NCBI GenBank assembly: GCA_009785705.1
Contig: WQVS01000027.1
Location: 1-13,920, forward strand
Source: Coriobacteriia bacterium
Lineage (GTDB): Bacteria; Actinomycetota; Coriobacteriia; WRKU01; WQUG01
Direction of reading: 5' to 3'
DNA: 13,920 bases
Under the pieces are notes generated by a model, which was not told where the DNA came from, did not search any database, and was given only the letters and a program-made list of their open reading frames with translations. A program made the translations under genes and the position numbers. Below, piece by piece: positions 7,743-13,920 of this stretch; the stretch's first letter is position 1, and every line of letters starts with the position of its first letter.

Positions 7743-8753
7743 TTACAGCCCTACTAAATCGCGGCAGCGTGCTATCGTTGCCTGTGCGATGGGTCTGGCC
7801 TTTGCAGCGCCTGCTTCTAGCACCTCTTGCGCAAAGCCAGGGCGCGCCTCCAGTGCCTCGCGACGTGCCTGGAATTCTGCCAAGTGAGTAATAATATCTT
7901 CTGCAAAATCTTTCTTATGCGGCACGCAACCACAAGTGGCAGCACGGCAGCACTCTTCCCAAGTTTCTATCTCTGTTGGGCTCGCTACTAGCTTATGCAC
8001 TTGATGCAACGGACAAACATCGGGATCACCTGGATCAGTCAATTGTTTACGAGCAGGATCTGTCATAAAGCCCATGGCTTTCTTGCGGATATCCTCTGGG
8101 CTATCACTAATAAAGAGAGCATTACCATAACTCTTGCTCATCTTGCGTCCATCAGTTCCCGGCACACGGGCACCCACATCATCACTATCATCACTCTTTG
8201 CCAAAAGCGCCTTTGGTTCAACTAGTCCACGCTTCCCTGCCTCATAGGTATTGTTGAAGCGACGCACAATTTCGCGCGCTAACTCAATGTGAGGCAACTG
8301 ATCTTCCCCTACAGGTACACGCGTTGCCTCAATAGCAACAATATCTGCAGCCTGCAAAGCGGGATAGGTAAAGAAGCCTACATTGGACAAATCCTTGTCT
8401 CCGATTTGCTGTTGCTGTTCCTTATAAGAGGGAGTACGTTCCAGCCATGACATCGGGGTCACCATAGAAAAGTACAGCAGTAGCTCTGAGATTTCAGGGA
8501 TGTCACTCTGTCTATAAATGACACACTTATCAGGGTCAAGTCCAGCTGCAACCCAGTCAAGTACCATTTCTTCTGTGTAGCGTGAAATATCACTAGGGTT
8601 CTGCCACTCACTAGTAAGGGCGTGCCAGTCAGCCACAAAGTAAAAGGCCTCATATTCATCTTGCAGGGCAAGCATGTTCTGCAAGTTGCCAAACCAGTGT
8701 CCTAGGTGAAGTTTTCCTGTAGGACGATACCCTGTTAACACACGCTCTTTCAT
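7743..8753 (-). CDS. trpS: Tryptophanyl-tRNA synthetase
   Basis: The enzyme charges tRNA(Trp) with tryptophan in the cytoplasm. The 336-residue protein is a class I synthetase with HLGH (16-19, the HIGH motif) in TGKLHLGHW, QAADIVA and VPVGEDQLPHIELAREI of the Trp site, and KMSKS (204-208). The region after the catalytic core carries C247, C268, C269, C274, C276 and H279, in a spacing (C-x21-C-x6-C-x2-H) close to the C-x22-C-x6-C-x2-C motif of Fe-S-binding TrpRS from Thermotoga. The ATG at 8753 follows GGAGAGG with an 8-nt gap; a TTG at 8780 in frame has no such support. It heads the trpS-scpA-scpB-rluB run. I see no T-box and no Trp-rich leader peptide. Confidence 0.95.
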   Translation of the reverse strand: MKERVLTGYRPTGKLHLGHWFGNLQNMLALQDEYEAFYFVADWHALTSEWQNPSDISRYTEEMVLDWVAAGLDPDKCVIYRQSDIPEISELLLYFSMVTPMSWLERTPSYKEQQQQIGDKDLSNVGFFTYPALQAADIVAIEATRVPVGEDQLPHIELAREIVRRFNNTYEAGKRGLVEPKALLAKSDDSDDVGARVPGTDGRKMSKSYGNALFISDSPEDIRKKAMGFMTDPARKQLTDPGDPDVCPLHQVHKLVASPTEIETWEECCRAATCGCVPHKKDFAEDIITHLAEFQARREALEARPGFAQEVLEAGAAKARPIAQATIARCRDLVGL

Positions 8754-8761
8754 ATAGTAAG

Positions 8762-8768
8762 CCTCTCC
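8762..8768 (-). promoter_or_regulatory. Ribosome binding site that sets the trpS start
   Basis: On - this reads GGAGAGG, 8 nt before ATG 8753. The product then begins MKERVLTGYRPTG, as TrpRS proteins normally do. Confidence 0.8.
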
Positions 8769-8818
8769 GATAAGAAACAAAATAAAGCACGATACAGCAG
8801 CTTTACTGCCCTAACCAT

Positions 8819-8848
8819 TCTATATGATTTACTCAGTCCGCAACCCAA
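8819..8848 (-). promoter_or_regulatory. Candidate promoter of the trpS-scpA-scpB-rluB operon
   Basis: On - a TTGGGT (8843-8848) is followed after 18 bp by TATAGA (8819-8824), about 65 bp before the trpS ATG. The hexamers are only moderate matches, but this is the best pair in the gap between the transporter gene and trpS. Confidence 0.4.
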
Positions 8849-8852
8849 AAAG

Positions 8853-8876
8853 TAAGCCTGTCTTAGCTAAGGCTCA
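8853..8876 (-). terminator. Possible weak terminator downstream of the transporter gene
   Basis: On - AGCCT (8870-8874) pairs with AGGCT (8855-8859) around a 10-nt loop, with one U-G and one U-A pair extending the stem, then TTACTTTTT follows. The stem is short and the T run begins 2-3 nt late, so termination may be partial. A second imperfect hairpin (GCATACAAAG 8891-8900 with CTTTGTGCATGC 8917-8928) lies nearer the stop codon but has no T run. Confidence 0.4.
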
Positions 8877-8944
8877 AGATTCGCTGCAAAGCATACAAAG
8901 CACGTAAACTCTATGACTTTGTGCATGCCGTGAACGCACAACAA

Positions 8945-9817
8945 CTAAGACCAGGCATCGCTTATCTGAATTGCAGCTATTGCTCCCAATATAAGAAGTC
9001 CGCCCAGGACGAAGCTGCCTGTTATGAGCTCTGTGAAAATGATTGCCCCACCTATAACCCCAAGAATGGGTTCTGCCATAGCAGTAATTCCTGCATTAAC
9101 AGCAGGGATATAGCGCAATGCCAACAAAAAGGCTGTAAAGGGCAGCAATGTTGTTAGCGTCCCTACAGCCAAGAGAGGCAGGCTGGTCTCTGGAGTAAAG
9201 ATAGGAGTAAGGACCGCACTAGGACCTGCAACAATCAGCCACACTACTGTGGAGATAGACATTCCGTAAAAAAGTAAGGTAAAAGCTGAGAAGCGCTCCT
9301 TAACTTGTGCACCCATAACAGCATACAGCGAGAAGAATACCGCACTGGCAAGCCCCCAGGCTAGGCCAATTGAAGTAATGTTCATGCCTGCAGGGCTAAC
9401 GATGCCCACCACTAAGGCACAGCCAATTACGGCAAGCACTACTCCCCCGACTGCAAGCAATTTAGGCTTGTGACGTAAGAACAATACGCCGATTATCAGT
9501 GAAACTACAGGTGCTAAATAGTGCATCAGTATTGCAACACCTACGGGGTTGTGTGCAATAGATTTCAGATAGGTAAACATCATGGCAGCTTGCCCAAAGA
9601 TTCCAAAAGCTAAGAGAAAAGGAATATCTTTCTTAGGATGTGCCAGCTTAAAGGCATCACGCTTGAATATGAGAAGGATTACACCAAGAAAAGCAGCAGC
9701 AATTATGGAACGGATACCCGCCATTGCCACAGGATCAATCTGAAGCCACTTTGCGCTAAGTCCGCCAGCCGCCCAAAGCAAGGCAGCCAACAAGGCAAAG
9801 CCATACCCACGCCACAT
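8945..9817 (-). CDS. EamA/DMT-family membrane transporter
   Basis: The 290-residue protein is almost wholly hydrophobic and fits the ten-helix drug/metabolite transporter fold made of two EamA repeats (about 5-137 and 147-285). Family-typical features include an N-terminal ALLWAAGGLSAKW, a glycine-rich middle, and NAGITAMAEPILGVIGGAIIFTE near the end of the second repeat, matching the conserved AEP...GE pattern. Members export amino acids, nucleosides, metabolites or drugs; the substrate cannot be read from the sequence. The ATG at 9817 follows AGGAGGAGAT, the strongest ribosome binding site in the window. It lies 74 bp after the AAA ATPase gene on the same strand. With the ATPase gene it separates the M50 gene from trpS, genes that are often close neighbours in related bacteria. 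Confidence 0.92.
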   Translation of the reverse strand: MWRGYGFALLAALLWAAGGLSAKWLQIDPVAMAGIRSIIAAAFLGVILLIFKRDAFKLAHPKKDIPFLLAFGIFGQAAMMFTYLKSIAHNPVGVAILMHYLAPVVSLIIGVLFLRHKPKLLAVGGVVLAVIGCALVVGIVSPAGMNITSIGLAWGLASAVFFSLYAVMGAQVKERFSAFTLLFYGMSISTVVWLIVAGPSAVLTPIFTPETSLPLLAVGTLTTLLPFTAFLLALRYIPAVNAGITAMAEPILGVIGGAIIFTELITGSFVLGGLLILGAIAAIQISDAWS

Positions 9818-9871
9818 ATCTCCTCCTCACAGGCGATCAACAAGCATCATAAGCACTAATGAAAGCGTTTA

Positions 9872-9877
9872 AGTATA
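9872..9877 (-). promoter_or_regulatory. Candidate -10 box of the transporter gene
   Basis: On - this reads TATACT, 54 bp before the transporter ATG and 14 bp after the ATPase stop. A clear -35 is lacking, so the gene may also be read from the ATPase promoter. Confidence 0.3.
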
Positions 9878-9891
9878 CAGTACCTATTCGG

Positions 9892-10989
9892 CTAGAAATC
9901 TCCGCGCAGATATTCTCCCAAATACGGAACAGCAAACTCTAGCTCTCCGTGACCTGCACTAGAGATAACCTTAGCCTCGATTAGGCGCGTACGGTACGTT
10001 TGAACATACCCCTTTGTGACTCCCAGTCGCGCCTGAATATCTGCAACGCTACTTGAGCCTTCATCGACTGACATTGCCTCCAGGAAATCTTTATCCTTTT
10101 TGGACAAAGGCTTCAGCACTGGAGCAAAGATATTGTCAACCATTTTTGCCCTGGCAATATGGATGGCCTGATTTGCCAGTGACAAATCAATAACTTTGCT
10201 GGACGGCAAAAGGCTAAGTAAATGATAGCCAATAAGCTGATATAGGTAAGGATACCCTTTTGTGGCTGCGGCAATTTTGTCTAAAATTTGCGGCTCGACA
10301 CTAATGCCCTGATATGCAAATTCCTCTGCATATGCTTTAAATATTTCAACCTGAGGAATTGGGTCAAGTACCACCTTATTGGCCCTATTGAGAAAGGTTA
10401 AAATGTCGTCATTAAGAACAGACGACATAGAAGAAGGCAGTCCAGCCATAACTAGTGAGATATTCATGCCCTCACCCAGTAGATGCTGATATGCTCCTGC
10501 CAAGATGCGCACTGCCTTTGCATCAGGCTGAACCTCGTCAACAAGGATGACCACTCCCTTGCCTTGTATCGTCAACTCTTCACAAAGCAGACTCAACTTC
10601 ATGCGAGGACCATAGTGGGTCTCTGAAACCTGTGTAAAAGATAATCCTAAGGAAAATCCTGCTGCTCCAGCAGAGAAGCCTGAAATTTTTTGTTTTGATG
10701 TGGCGAGATATTTTGCCCCTTTAACTTGAATCTGATCAATTATTTCTTCGAGCATATCTTCGTGAGCCATAACCCTTGCACACACATAGTCAGCCTCTTG
10801 TGCAAGTTCAGCAAATTCCAGAAGCAAGGTCGTCTTCCCTGTTCCTCTTTGACCTATCAAAATTGTTGACCTATTGGGGTGCCCTACAGGTTCAGATAGT
10901 CCCTCTAGAAAGTTCTCTATAAGACCTTGTCGCCCGATGATGTGCTTTGGTTTATTACCAAAGGCTGGCAGAAAAACCTTTTCAGTCAT
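9892..10989 (-). CDS. AAA/STAND-like ATPase with C-terminal winged helix
   Basis: The 365-residue protein has a Walker A GQRGTGKTT (46-54), a Walker B VVILVDEV (146-153) with catalytic Glu, a sensor-like MAGLPSS (181-187), and GYPYLYQLIGYHLL (245-258), a motif common in the Orc1/Cdc6-like and STAND-like ATPases of the AAA_16/AAA_22 groups. The C-terminal part (about 295-360) looks like a winged helix: LSKKDKDFLEAM, then VADIQARLGVTKGYVQTYRTRLIEAKVI as a helix-turn-helix, and a strand pair. I do not recognise a characterised orthologue. The architecture suggests ATP-dependent DNA binding. The ATG follows GGAAAGGGGTG with a 9-nt gap. Its upstream region holds a 10-bp phased repeat array, which makes self-regulation through the array an attractive but untested idea. 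There is no toxin, transposase or phage gene beside it. Confidence 0.85.
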   Translation of the reverse strand: MTEKVFLPAFGNKPKHIIGRQGLIENFLEGLSEPVGHPNRSTILIGQRGTGKTTLLLEFAELAQEADYVCARVMAHEDMLEEIIDQIQVKGAKYLATSKQKISGFSAGAAGFSLGLSFTQVSETHYGPRMKLSLLCEELTIQGKGVVILVDEVQPDAKAVRILAGAYQHLLGEGMNISLVMAGLPSSMSSVLNDDILTFLNRANKVVLDPIPQVEIFKAYAEEFAYQGISVEPQILDKIAAATKGYPYLYQLIGYHLLSLLPSSKVIDLSLANQAIHIARAKMVDNIFAPVLKPLSKKDKDFLEAMSVDEGSSSVADIQARLGVTKGYVQTYRTRLIEAKVISSAGHGELEFAVPYLGEYLRGDF

Positions 10990-11030
10990 TAGCTTACACC
11001 CCTTTCCGATTAATAGGCAGACAGAGGTTA

Positions 11031-11036
11031 ATTCTA
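11031..11036 (-). promoter_or_regulatory. Candidate -10 box of the ATPase gene, abutting the repeat array
   Basis: On - this reads TAGAAT, 41 bp before the ATPase ATG and 4 bp downstream of the repeat array. The place where a -35 hexamer should sit falls inside the second array unit, where no TTGACA-like sequence exists. A more proximal TATTAA (11010-11015) is an alternative but also lacks a -35. Confidence 0.4.
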
Positions 11037-11040
11037 ATCC

Positions 11041-11100
11041 ATTTTTGTACTTTTTTGTACTTTTTTGTACTTTTTTGTACTCTTTTGTACTTTTTTGTAC
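11041..11100. repeat. Six tandem 10-bp units with GTAC and T/A tracts
   Basis: The unit on + is TTTTTTGTAC, repeated six times without a gap; GTAC falls at 11047, 11057, 11067, 11077, 11087 and 11097. Unit 1 begins with A and unit 5 has C at its second base; otherwise all copies are identical, and TTT follows the last copy. On the ATPase strand each unit is GTACAAAAAA, so A-tracts recur once per helical turn, a pattern known to bend DNA. The array begins 51 bp before the ATPase ATG and lies 4 bp upstream of its candidate -10 box. Confidence 0.95.
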
Positions 11101-11115
11101 TTTCGGAATATGACC

Positions 11116-11134
11116 GGATACAGCAAATGTATCC
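11116..11134. promoter_or_regulatory. Perfect 7-bp dyad between the array and the M50 gene
   Basis: GGATACA and TGTATCC flank GCAAA. On the - strand the dyad lies 21 bp after the M50 protease stop but is not followed by a T run (GGTCATATTCC), so it is a poor terminator. It is 15 bp upstream of the repeat array relative to the ATPase gene, where an operator could lie. Confidence 0.5.
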
Positions 11135-11155
11135 CCTAGCGAATGAGATTTGTTC

Positions 11156-11923
11156 CTAGAGGCTCATTGAATGGAAGAGGACAGAGACGGGGATTCTTGT
11201 TAGAAATTCAAATACAGGCCATAAGGTGAACCTAAAGTATAGGCCTATCAGATTAACCTCAATAACCATTGGCACAAAAAATACCAAAGCTATCACTATA
11301 AACATGCCATATCTTTCAAGCGATGCATACCATTGGCGCACATTACCCTTTAGGAATTTCTGCACAATGCGTGACCCATCAAGTGGCGGAATAGGTATTA
11401 AATTGAAGAAACATAGGAGCAAATTGATATAGGCAAAAAAGCCCAATGCGATTCCAAAGGGGGTCAATCCCGTGATAAAGCTGGCAGACTGATCTCCGTA
11501 GGTAAATACTGCACTTGGCATAAGTAGTGTAAGTAACAATAAAATAAACCCAGCCCCAGTTGCCAAGATAACATTTATGGCAGGACCTGCAATGCCAACT
11601 AGTGCTGTGTCGCGCTTTGGATTTTTTAAATAGCGCGGATTAAACGGCACGGGCTTTGCGTAACCCATAGTGAAGGGCACACCCATAGTCAGCAAGCTAA
11701 CAACAAGAAGACCAATAGGCATAAGCACCGTACCTATAGGGTCAATATGACGCAAAGGATTAATGCTCATACGTCCCAGCATGCGTGCTGTTGGATCGCC
11801 CAATCTATTAGCCATCCACGCATGTGCCCATTCGTGTAAAGAAATGGCCAAAATTACCGACACAGCCATAGAAGCAAAGGCAATGATACGAGGTAACAAA
11901 TTTATAATAATATCTAAGTCCAA
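11156..11923 (-). CDS. M50-family site-2 protease-like membrane metalloprotease
   Basis: The protein (255 residues from TTG 11923) belongs to the zinc metalloproteases that cut inside the membrane. HEWAH in the first membrane helix (about 30-34) is the HExxH zinc and catalytic motif, and NLIPIPPLDG (about 174-183) supplies the third zinc ligand Asp of the family's NxxPxPPLDG block. About five to six hydrophobic segments are visible. No PDZ domain is present, so it is the short form rather than RseP. The start is a choice: TTG 11923 has GGAGG at the ideal 7-nt distance, while ATG 11941 overlaps the deoB stop by 4 nt (ATGA) but has no such site; the longer start adds only six residues (MNGGNP). 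I prefer TTG. The gene follows deoB directly; substrate unknown. Confidence 0.9.
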   Translation of the reverse strand: MDLDIIINLLPRIIAFASMAVSVILAISLHEWAHAWMANRLGDPTARMLGRMSINPLRHIDPIGTVLMPIGLLVVSLLTMGVPFTMGYAKPVPFNPRYLKNPKRDTALVGIAGPAINVILATGAGFILLLLTLLMPSAVFTYGDQSASFITGLTPFGIALGFFAYINLLLCFFNLIPIPPLDGSRIVQKFLKGNVRQWYASLERYGMFIVIALVFFVPMVIEVNLIGLYFRFTLWPVFEFLTRIPVSVLFHSMSL

Positions 11924-11930
11924 GGGATTT

Positions 11931-11935
11931 CCTCC
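11931..11935 (-). promoter_or_regulatory. Ribosome binding site favouring a TTG start for the M50 protease
   Basis: On - GGAGG is followed after 7 nt by TTG 11923. It lies within the first codons of the alternative ATG start at 11941, which would encode Asn-Gly-Gly from this very site. Confidence 0.6.
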
Positions 11936-11937
11936 AT

Positions 11938-13218
11938 TCATTGCGCAGCAACGCGCTCTGTTCCCTCTAGTAAATAGTCTTCAATTATTGTAGCAACTTT
12001 AGTCAGGTCATGAGAGCCGTCTTCAGCATCGTTTGCGCTATTGAAACTACTTGCTGCTGGACCATAGATCAACAGAGGAACGTATTCGCGCGTGTGGTCA
12101 GTACCCTTATGAGTAGGGTCACATCCATGATCTGCGGTGATTATTAGCAAATCGCTGTCTGTGAGCTTTGGCAGGAAGTCTGCGAGCCACTGGTCGAACT
12201 CTTCCAAGGCTTGTCCGTAACCCTGCGGGTCACGACGATGTCCCCAGAGCATGTCAAAATCTACAAGGTTTGCAAAGATTAGGTGACGGCTAGAATCTCT
12301 ATCAGGTGCATCATCACTGGGATTATCACCAGATTCATCACTAAGCTCGGCACTAAATTCACCAGCAGACTCAGTCACAGGTCTCTGAGCAGTCTCTGTC
12401 AGCGCGCGGTCAAGCATTTGCATACCCTCTGCATTCGAACGCGTAGACCAACTAACATCGACCCCATGTCCATTGAAGATATCACTTATTTTTCCAATAC
12501 AGAGAGTCTGCACACCTGCTTGCTGCAAGCGATCAAGCGCCGTAGGTCTTGGCGGTGAGAGCGCATAGTCATGCCTATCTGCTGTACGCACAAACCCGTC
12601 TTGCTCGCTGCCAACGAAGGGGCGTGCAATTACACGGGCACAGGCATGTTCTCCTATTAAAACTTCCTCACGCGTTATCTCGCAGATACGATAGAGCTCT
12701 TTCAGGGGAATGATGTCGGTATGTGCTGCAATCTGAAATACACTGTCGCCCGATGTATAAACAATAGGCTTGCCTGTGGCGACATGTTCTGAGCCAAGTT
12801 GTGCAATAATTTCAGTACCACTGGCAGGATAATTACCTAGCCAAGCATGTCCTGTTAGCTCTGTGAATCTGCCCATCACTTCTGGAGGGAATCCTTCAGG
12901 GTAAAGAGGGAAAGCGCGCTCTGACACAAGCCCCATTAGTTCCCAATGTCCCGTAATGGTATCCTTCCCCTTTGAACTAGTAGAGAGCTTATCCAAAACT
13001 GCAAGAGGGTTCCCTGCAGAACTAAGTCCTTCAACAGAAGTGATGTTTCCTAGTCCCAAGCTTTGCAAGCTGGATAGCTTAAGCCCATCACAGGCCTCTA
13101 CAACATGCTGCAAGGTCGCGGCACCAGCGTCACCGTAGTCTGCAGCATCTGGCAGTGCCCCTACCCCTAAGCTGTCAAGGATTATGACTATGGCACGACG
13201 AGTATTCGCAGCACTCAT
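11938..13218 (-). CDS. deoB: Phosphopentomutase
   Basis: The enzyme interconverts (deoxy)ribose 1-phosphate and 5-phosphate, linking nucleoside breakdown to the pentose phosphate pathway in the cytoplasm. It belongs to the alkaline phosphatase superfamily and uses two Mn ions. The metal ligands can be matched to the known Bacillus enzyme: D15 in LDSLGVG, D322 and H327 in DFDMLWGHRRD, D363 and H364 in ADHGCDP, and H375 in GTDHTREY; the phosphorylated Thr lies in DTITGHWE (86-93). At 426 residues it is longer than the usual 390 or so. The extra length is mainly a Ser/Asp/Glu-rich stretch at about 274-311, just before the D322 strand. The ATG overlaps the ABC-F stop by 4 nt (ATGA), with no strong ribosome binding site, so translation is probably coupled. 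The M50 gene follows. Confidence 0.96.
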   Translation of the reverse strand: MSAANTRRAIVIILDSLGVGALPDAADYGDAGAATLQHVVEACDGLKLSSLQSLGLGNITSVEGLSSAGNPLAVLDKLSTSSKGKDTITGHWELMGLVSERAFPLYPEGFPPEVMGRFTELTGHAWLGNYPASGTEIIAQLGSEHVATGKPIVYTSGDSVFQIAAHTDIIPLKELYRICEITREEVLIGEHACARVIARPFVGSEQDGFVRTADRHDYALSPPRPTALDRLQQAGVQTLCIGKISDIFNGHGVDVSWSTRSNAEGMQMLDRALTETAQRPVTESAGEFSAELSDESGDNPSDDAPDRDSSRHLIFANLVDFDMLWGHRRDPQGYGQALEEFDQWLADFLPKLTDSDLLIITADHGCDPTHKGTDHTREYVPLLIYGPAASSFNSANDAEDGSHDLTKVATIIEDYLLEGTERVAAQ

Positions 13219-13920
13219 AGCTCAACACCGCTCTCGACAGCGATATCTGCAAGCCGTTCAGATGCTGTTAACCACAATTCTTCCTGAACTGCCAGATTCT
13301 TCTTCAGGTCAGCATATTCAGTAACAGCTTCCTGGAACTTATCTTGTTGCACATAGAACTCTTCATCTGCCATGAGCTGGGTAAGCTCATCCATGCGTTG
13401 ATTCATCTCTTCAATGCTTGCCTCAGAGCTATCAAGCTGCTTCTGCAAGTCCTTAGTCTTGCGGTAAAAAGCATTGCGAGCCTCAGCTTCTGCACGCTTC
13501 TGTTCCTTAGTCTTGCGAGCAGGGACGGAATGAAAAGTATCACTGCTCAATATGCCCTGAGTGTTCTGGACAGACGCAGCAGAGTCAGAGCCAGAAATAC
13601 TTGCTCTGCGGCTTCGAGACGGGGTGAGAGAGCTCTCTGTGTCCCTTGGAGAATCTGCAGTAGAAACAGAATCCACAGCTTCAGAGTGAGTATCCCCAGC
13701 TCTACGGACACCTTGTTCTTTTTTCCACAAGTAGTAGTCGTAGTCACCGTCATAGACCGTAACAACACCTTGGTCGACCTCAACTATTTTGTTGGCGACC
13801 GCACGGATTAGGTGTCGGTCATGCGTAATAAGGGCTATGGTGCCCTCAAAGCGCTTCAGAGCCTGTTCAAGCACGTCTGCGCTGGTGATGTCCAGGTGGT
13901 TAGTAGGTTCGTCTAGACAG
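13215..13920 (-). CDS. ABC-F family ATPase, C-terminal part (cut by the window edge)
   Basis: The frame is open to the right edge, so only the last 234 residues are visible; the GTG at 13874 is not the real start. The fragment begins within the Walker B and D-loop of the second ATPase domain (LDEPTNHLD), followed by the H-loop in ALITHDRHLI and the VDQGVVTVYDGDYDYYLWKK strand that ends ABC-F ATPase domains. A Ser/Asp-rich linker of about 60 residues comes next. The C-terminal domain is a charged coiled coil (from about KTKEQKRAEAEARNAFYRKTKDLQKQL onward) like that of Uup-type ABC-F proteins. ABC-F proteins act on the ribosome (translation factors or antibiotic protection) and carry no membrane domains. 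The specific subtype cannot be decided without the N-terminal half. It overlaps deoB by 4 nt. Confidence 0.9.
   Translation of the reverse strand, partial: CLDEPTNHLDITSADVLEQALKRFEGTIALITHDRHLIRAVANKIVEVDQGVVTVYDGDYDYYLWKKEQGVRRAGDTHSEAVDSVSTADSPRDTESSLTPSRSRRASISGSDSAASVQNTQGILSSDTFHSVPARKTKEQKRAEAEARNAFYRKTKDLQKQLDSSEASIEEMNQRMDELTQLMADEEFYVQQDKFQEAVTEYADLKKNLAVQEELWLTASERLADIAVESGVEL

Noticed and set aside
8750..8818. A 22-codon leader reading frame on - whose TGA overlaps the trpS ATG
   Set aside because: It contains no Trp codon, has no ribosome binding site, and its ATG begins right at the candidate -10 box, so it would lie upstream of the likely transcript start.
8754..8944. T-box or Trp attenuator upstream of trpS
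   Set aside because: No T-box core sequence (AGGGTGG-like) and no Trp-rich leader peptide were found on the - strand.
8921..9157. A 78-residue Cys-rich reading frame on + (about 11 Cys), resembling a small metal-binding or toxin-like peptide
   Set aside because: It is antisense to the well-supported transporter gene. The Cys codons arise from TGC opposite GCA alanine codons of that gene, and there is no strong ribosome binding site.
11041..11100. CRISPR array
   Set aside because: The units are only 10 bp, contiguous and without unique spacers, and no cas gene is near.
10874..11159. Hydrophobic Phe/Leu/Cys-rich reading frames on + across the repeat array, looking like membrane peptides
   Set aside because: The repeating Phe, Leu, Tyr, Cys and Val residues are simply the 10-bp T-rich repeat read in several frames; no start signal supports them.

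Overview
The window reads as a stretch of bacterial chromosome of moderate G+C, densely packed with conserved housekeeping genes. The gene content suggests an actinobacterium of the Coriobacteriia type: a second EF-G-like GTPase, a SpoIID/LytB-domain protein, ABC-F next to deoB next to an M50 protease, and trpS-scpA-scpB-rluB in one run. Frequent GTG/TTG starts set by purine-rich ribosome binding sites fit this. The assignment is an inference from gene order and protein style, not a measured placement. I see no tRNA, rRNA, CRISPR array, insertion sequence or integrase. No gene-free stretch exceeds 300 bases.

Left part (1-5582). A SpoIID/LytB-domain protein enters from the left edge on + and converges with an EF-G-like GTPase on - at a perfect two-way terminator (1191-1223). 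About 190 bp of divergent intergenic DNA separates the GTPase from a + strand pair: a TPR protein with one membrane segment, then ndk. The pair ends at a strong terminator (5542-5582).

Middle part (5581-8753). An operon on - runs trpS, scpA, scpB, rluB with a 12-nt gap and then overlaps. It joins tryptophan charging, the two non-SMC subunits of the condensin complex and a 23S rRNA pseudouridine synthase. Three genes carry informative details: TrpRS has a Cys/His cluster resembling the Fe-S motif of some TrpRS enzymes, rluB starts inside scpB, and scpA lacks a visible ribosome binding site.

Right part (8945-13920). A DMT-family transporter and an orphan AAA ATPase with a C-terminal winged helix lie between the trpS operon and an upstream operon of ABC-F, deoB and an M50 membrane protease, whose genes overlap or nearly touch. 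Directly upstream of the ATPase lies the most striking non-coding structure of the window: six consecutive 10-bp units, each carrying GTAC and a run of T (A on the gene's strand), in near-helical phase and ending 4 bp from a candidate -10 box. A perfect 7-bp dyad lies 15 bp beyond the array. My leading hypothesis is that the array and ATPase form a self-contained regulatory or DNA-binding module that, with the transporter gene, sits inside a conserved housekeeping neighbourhood.
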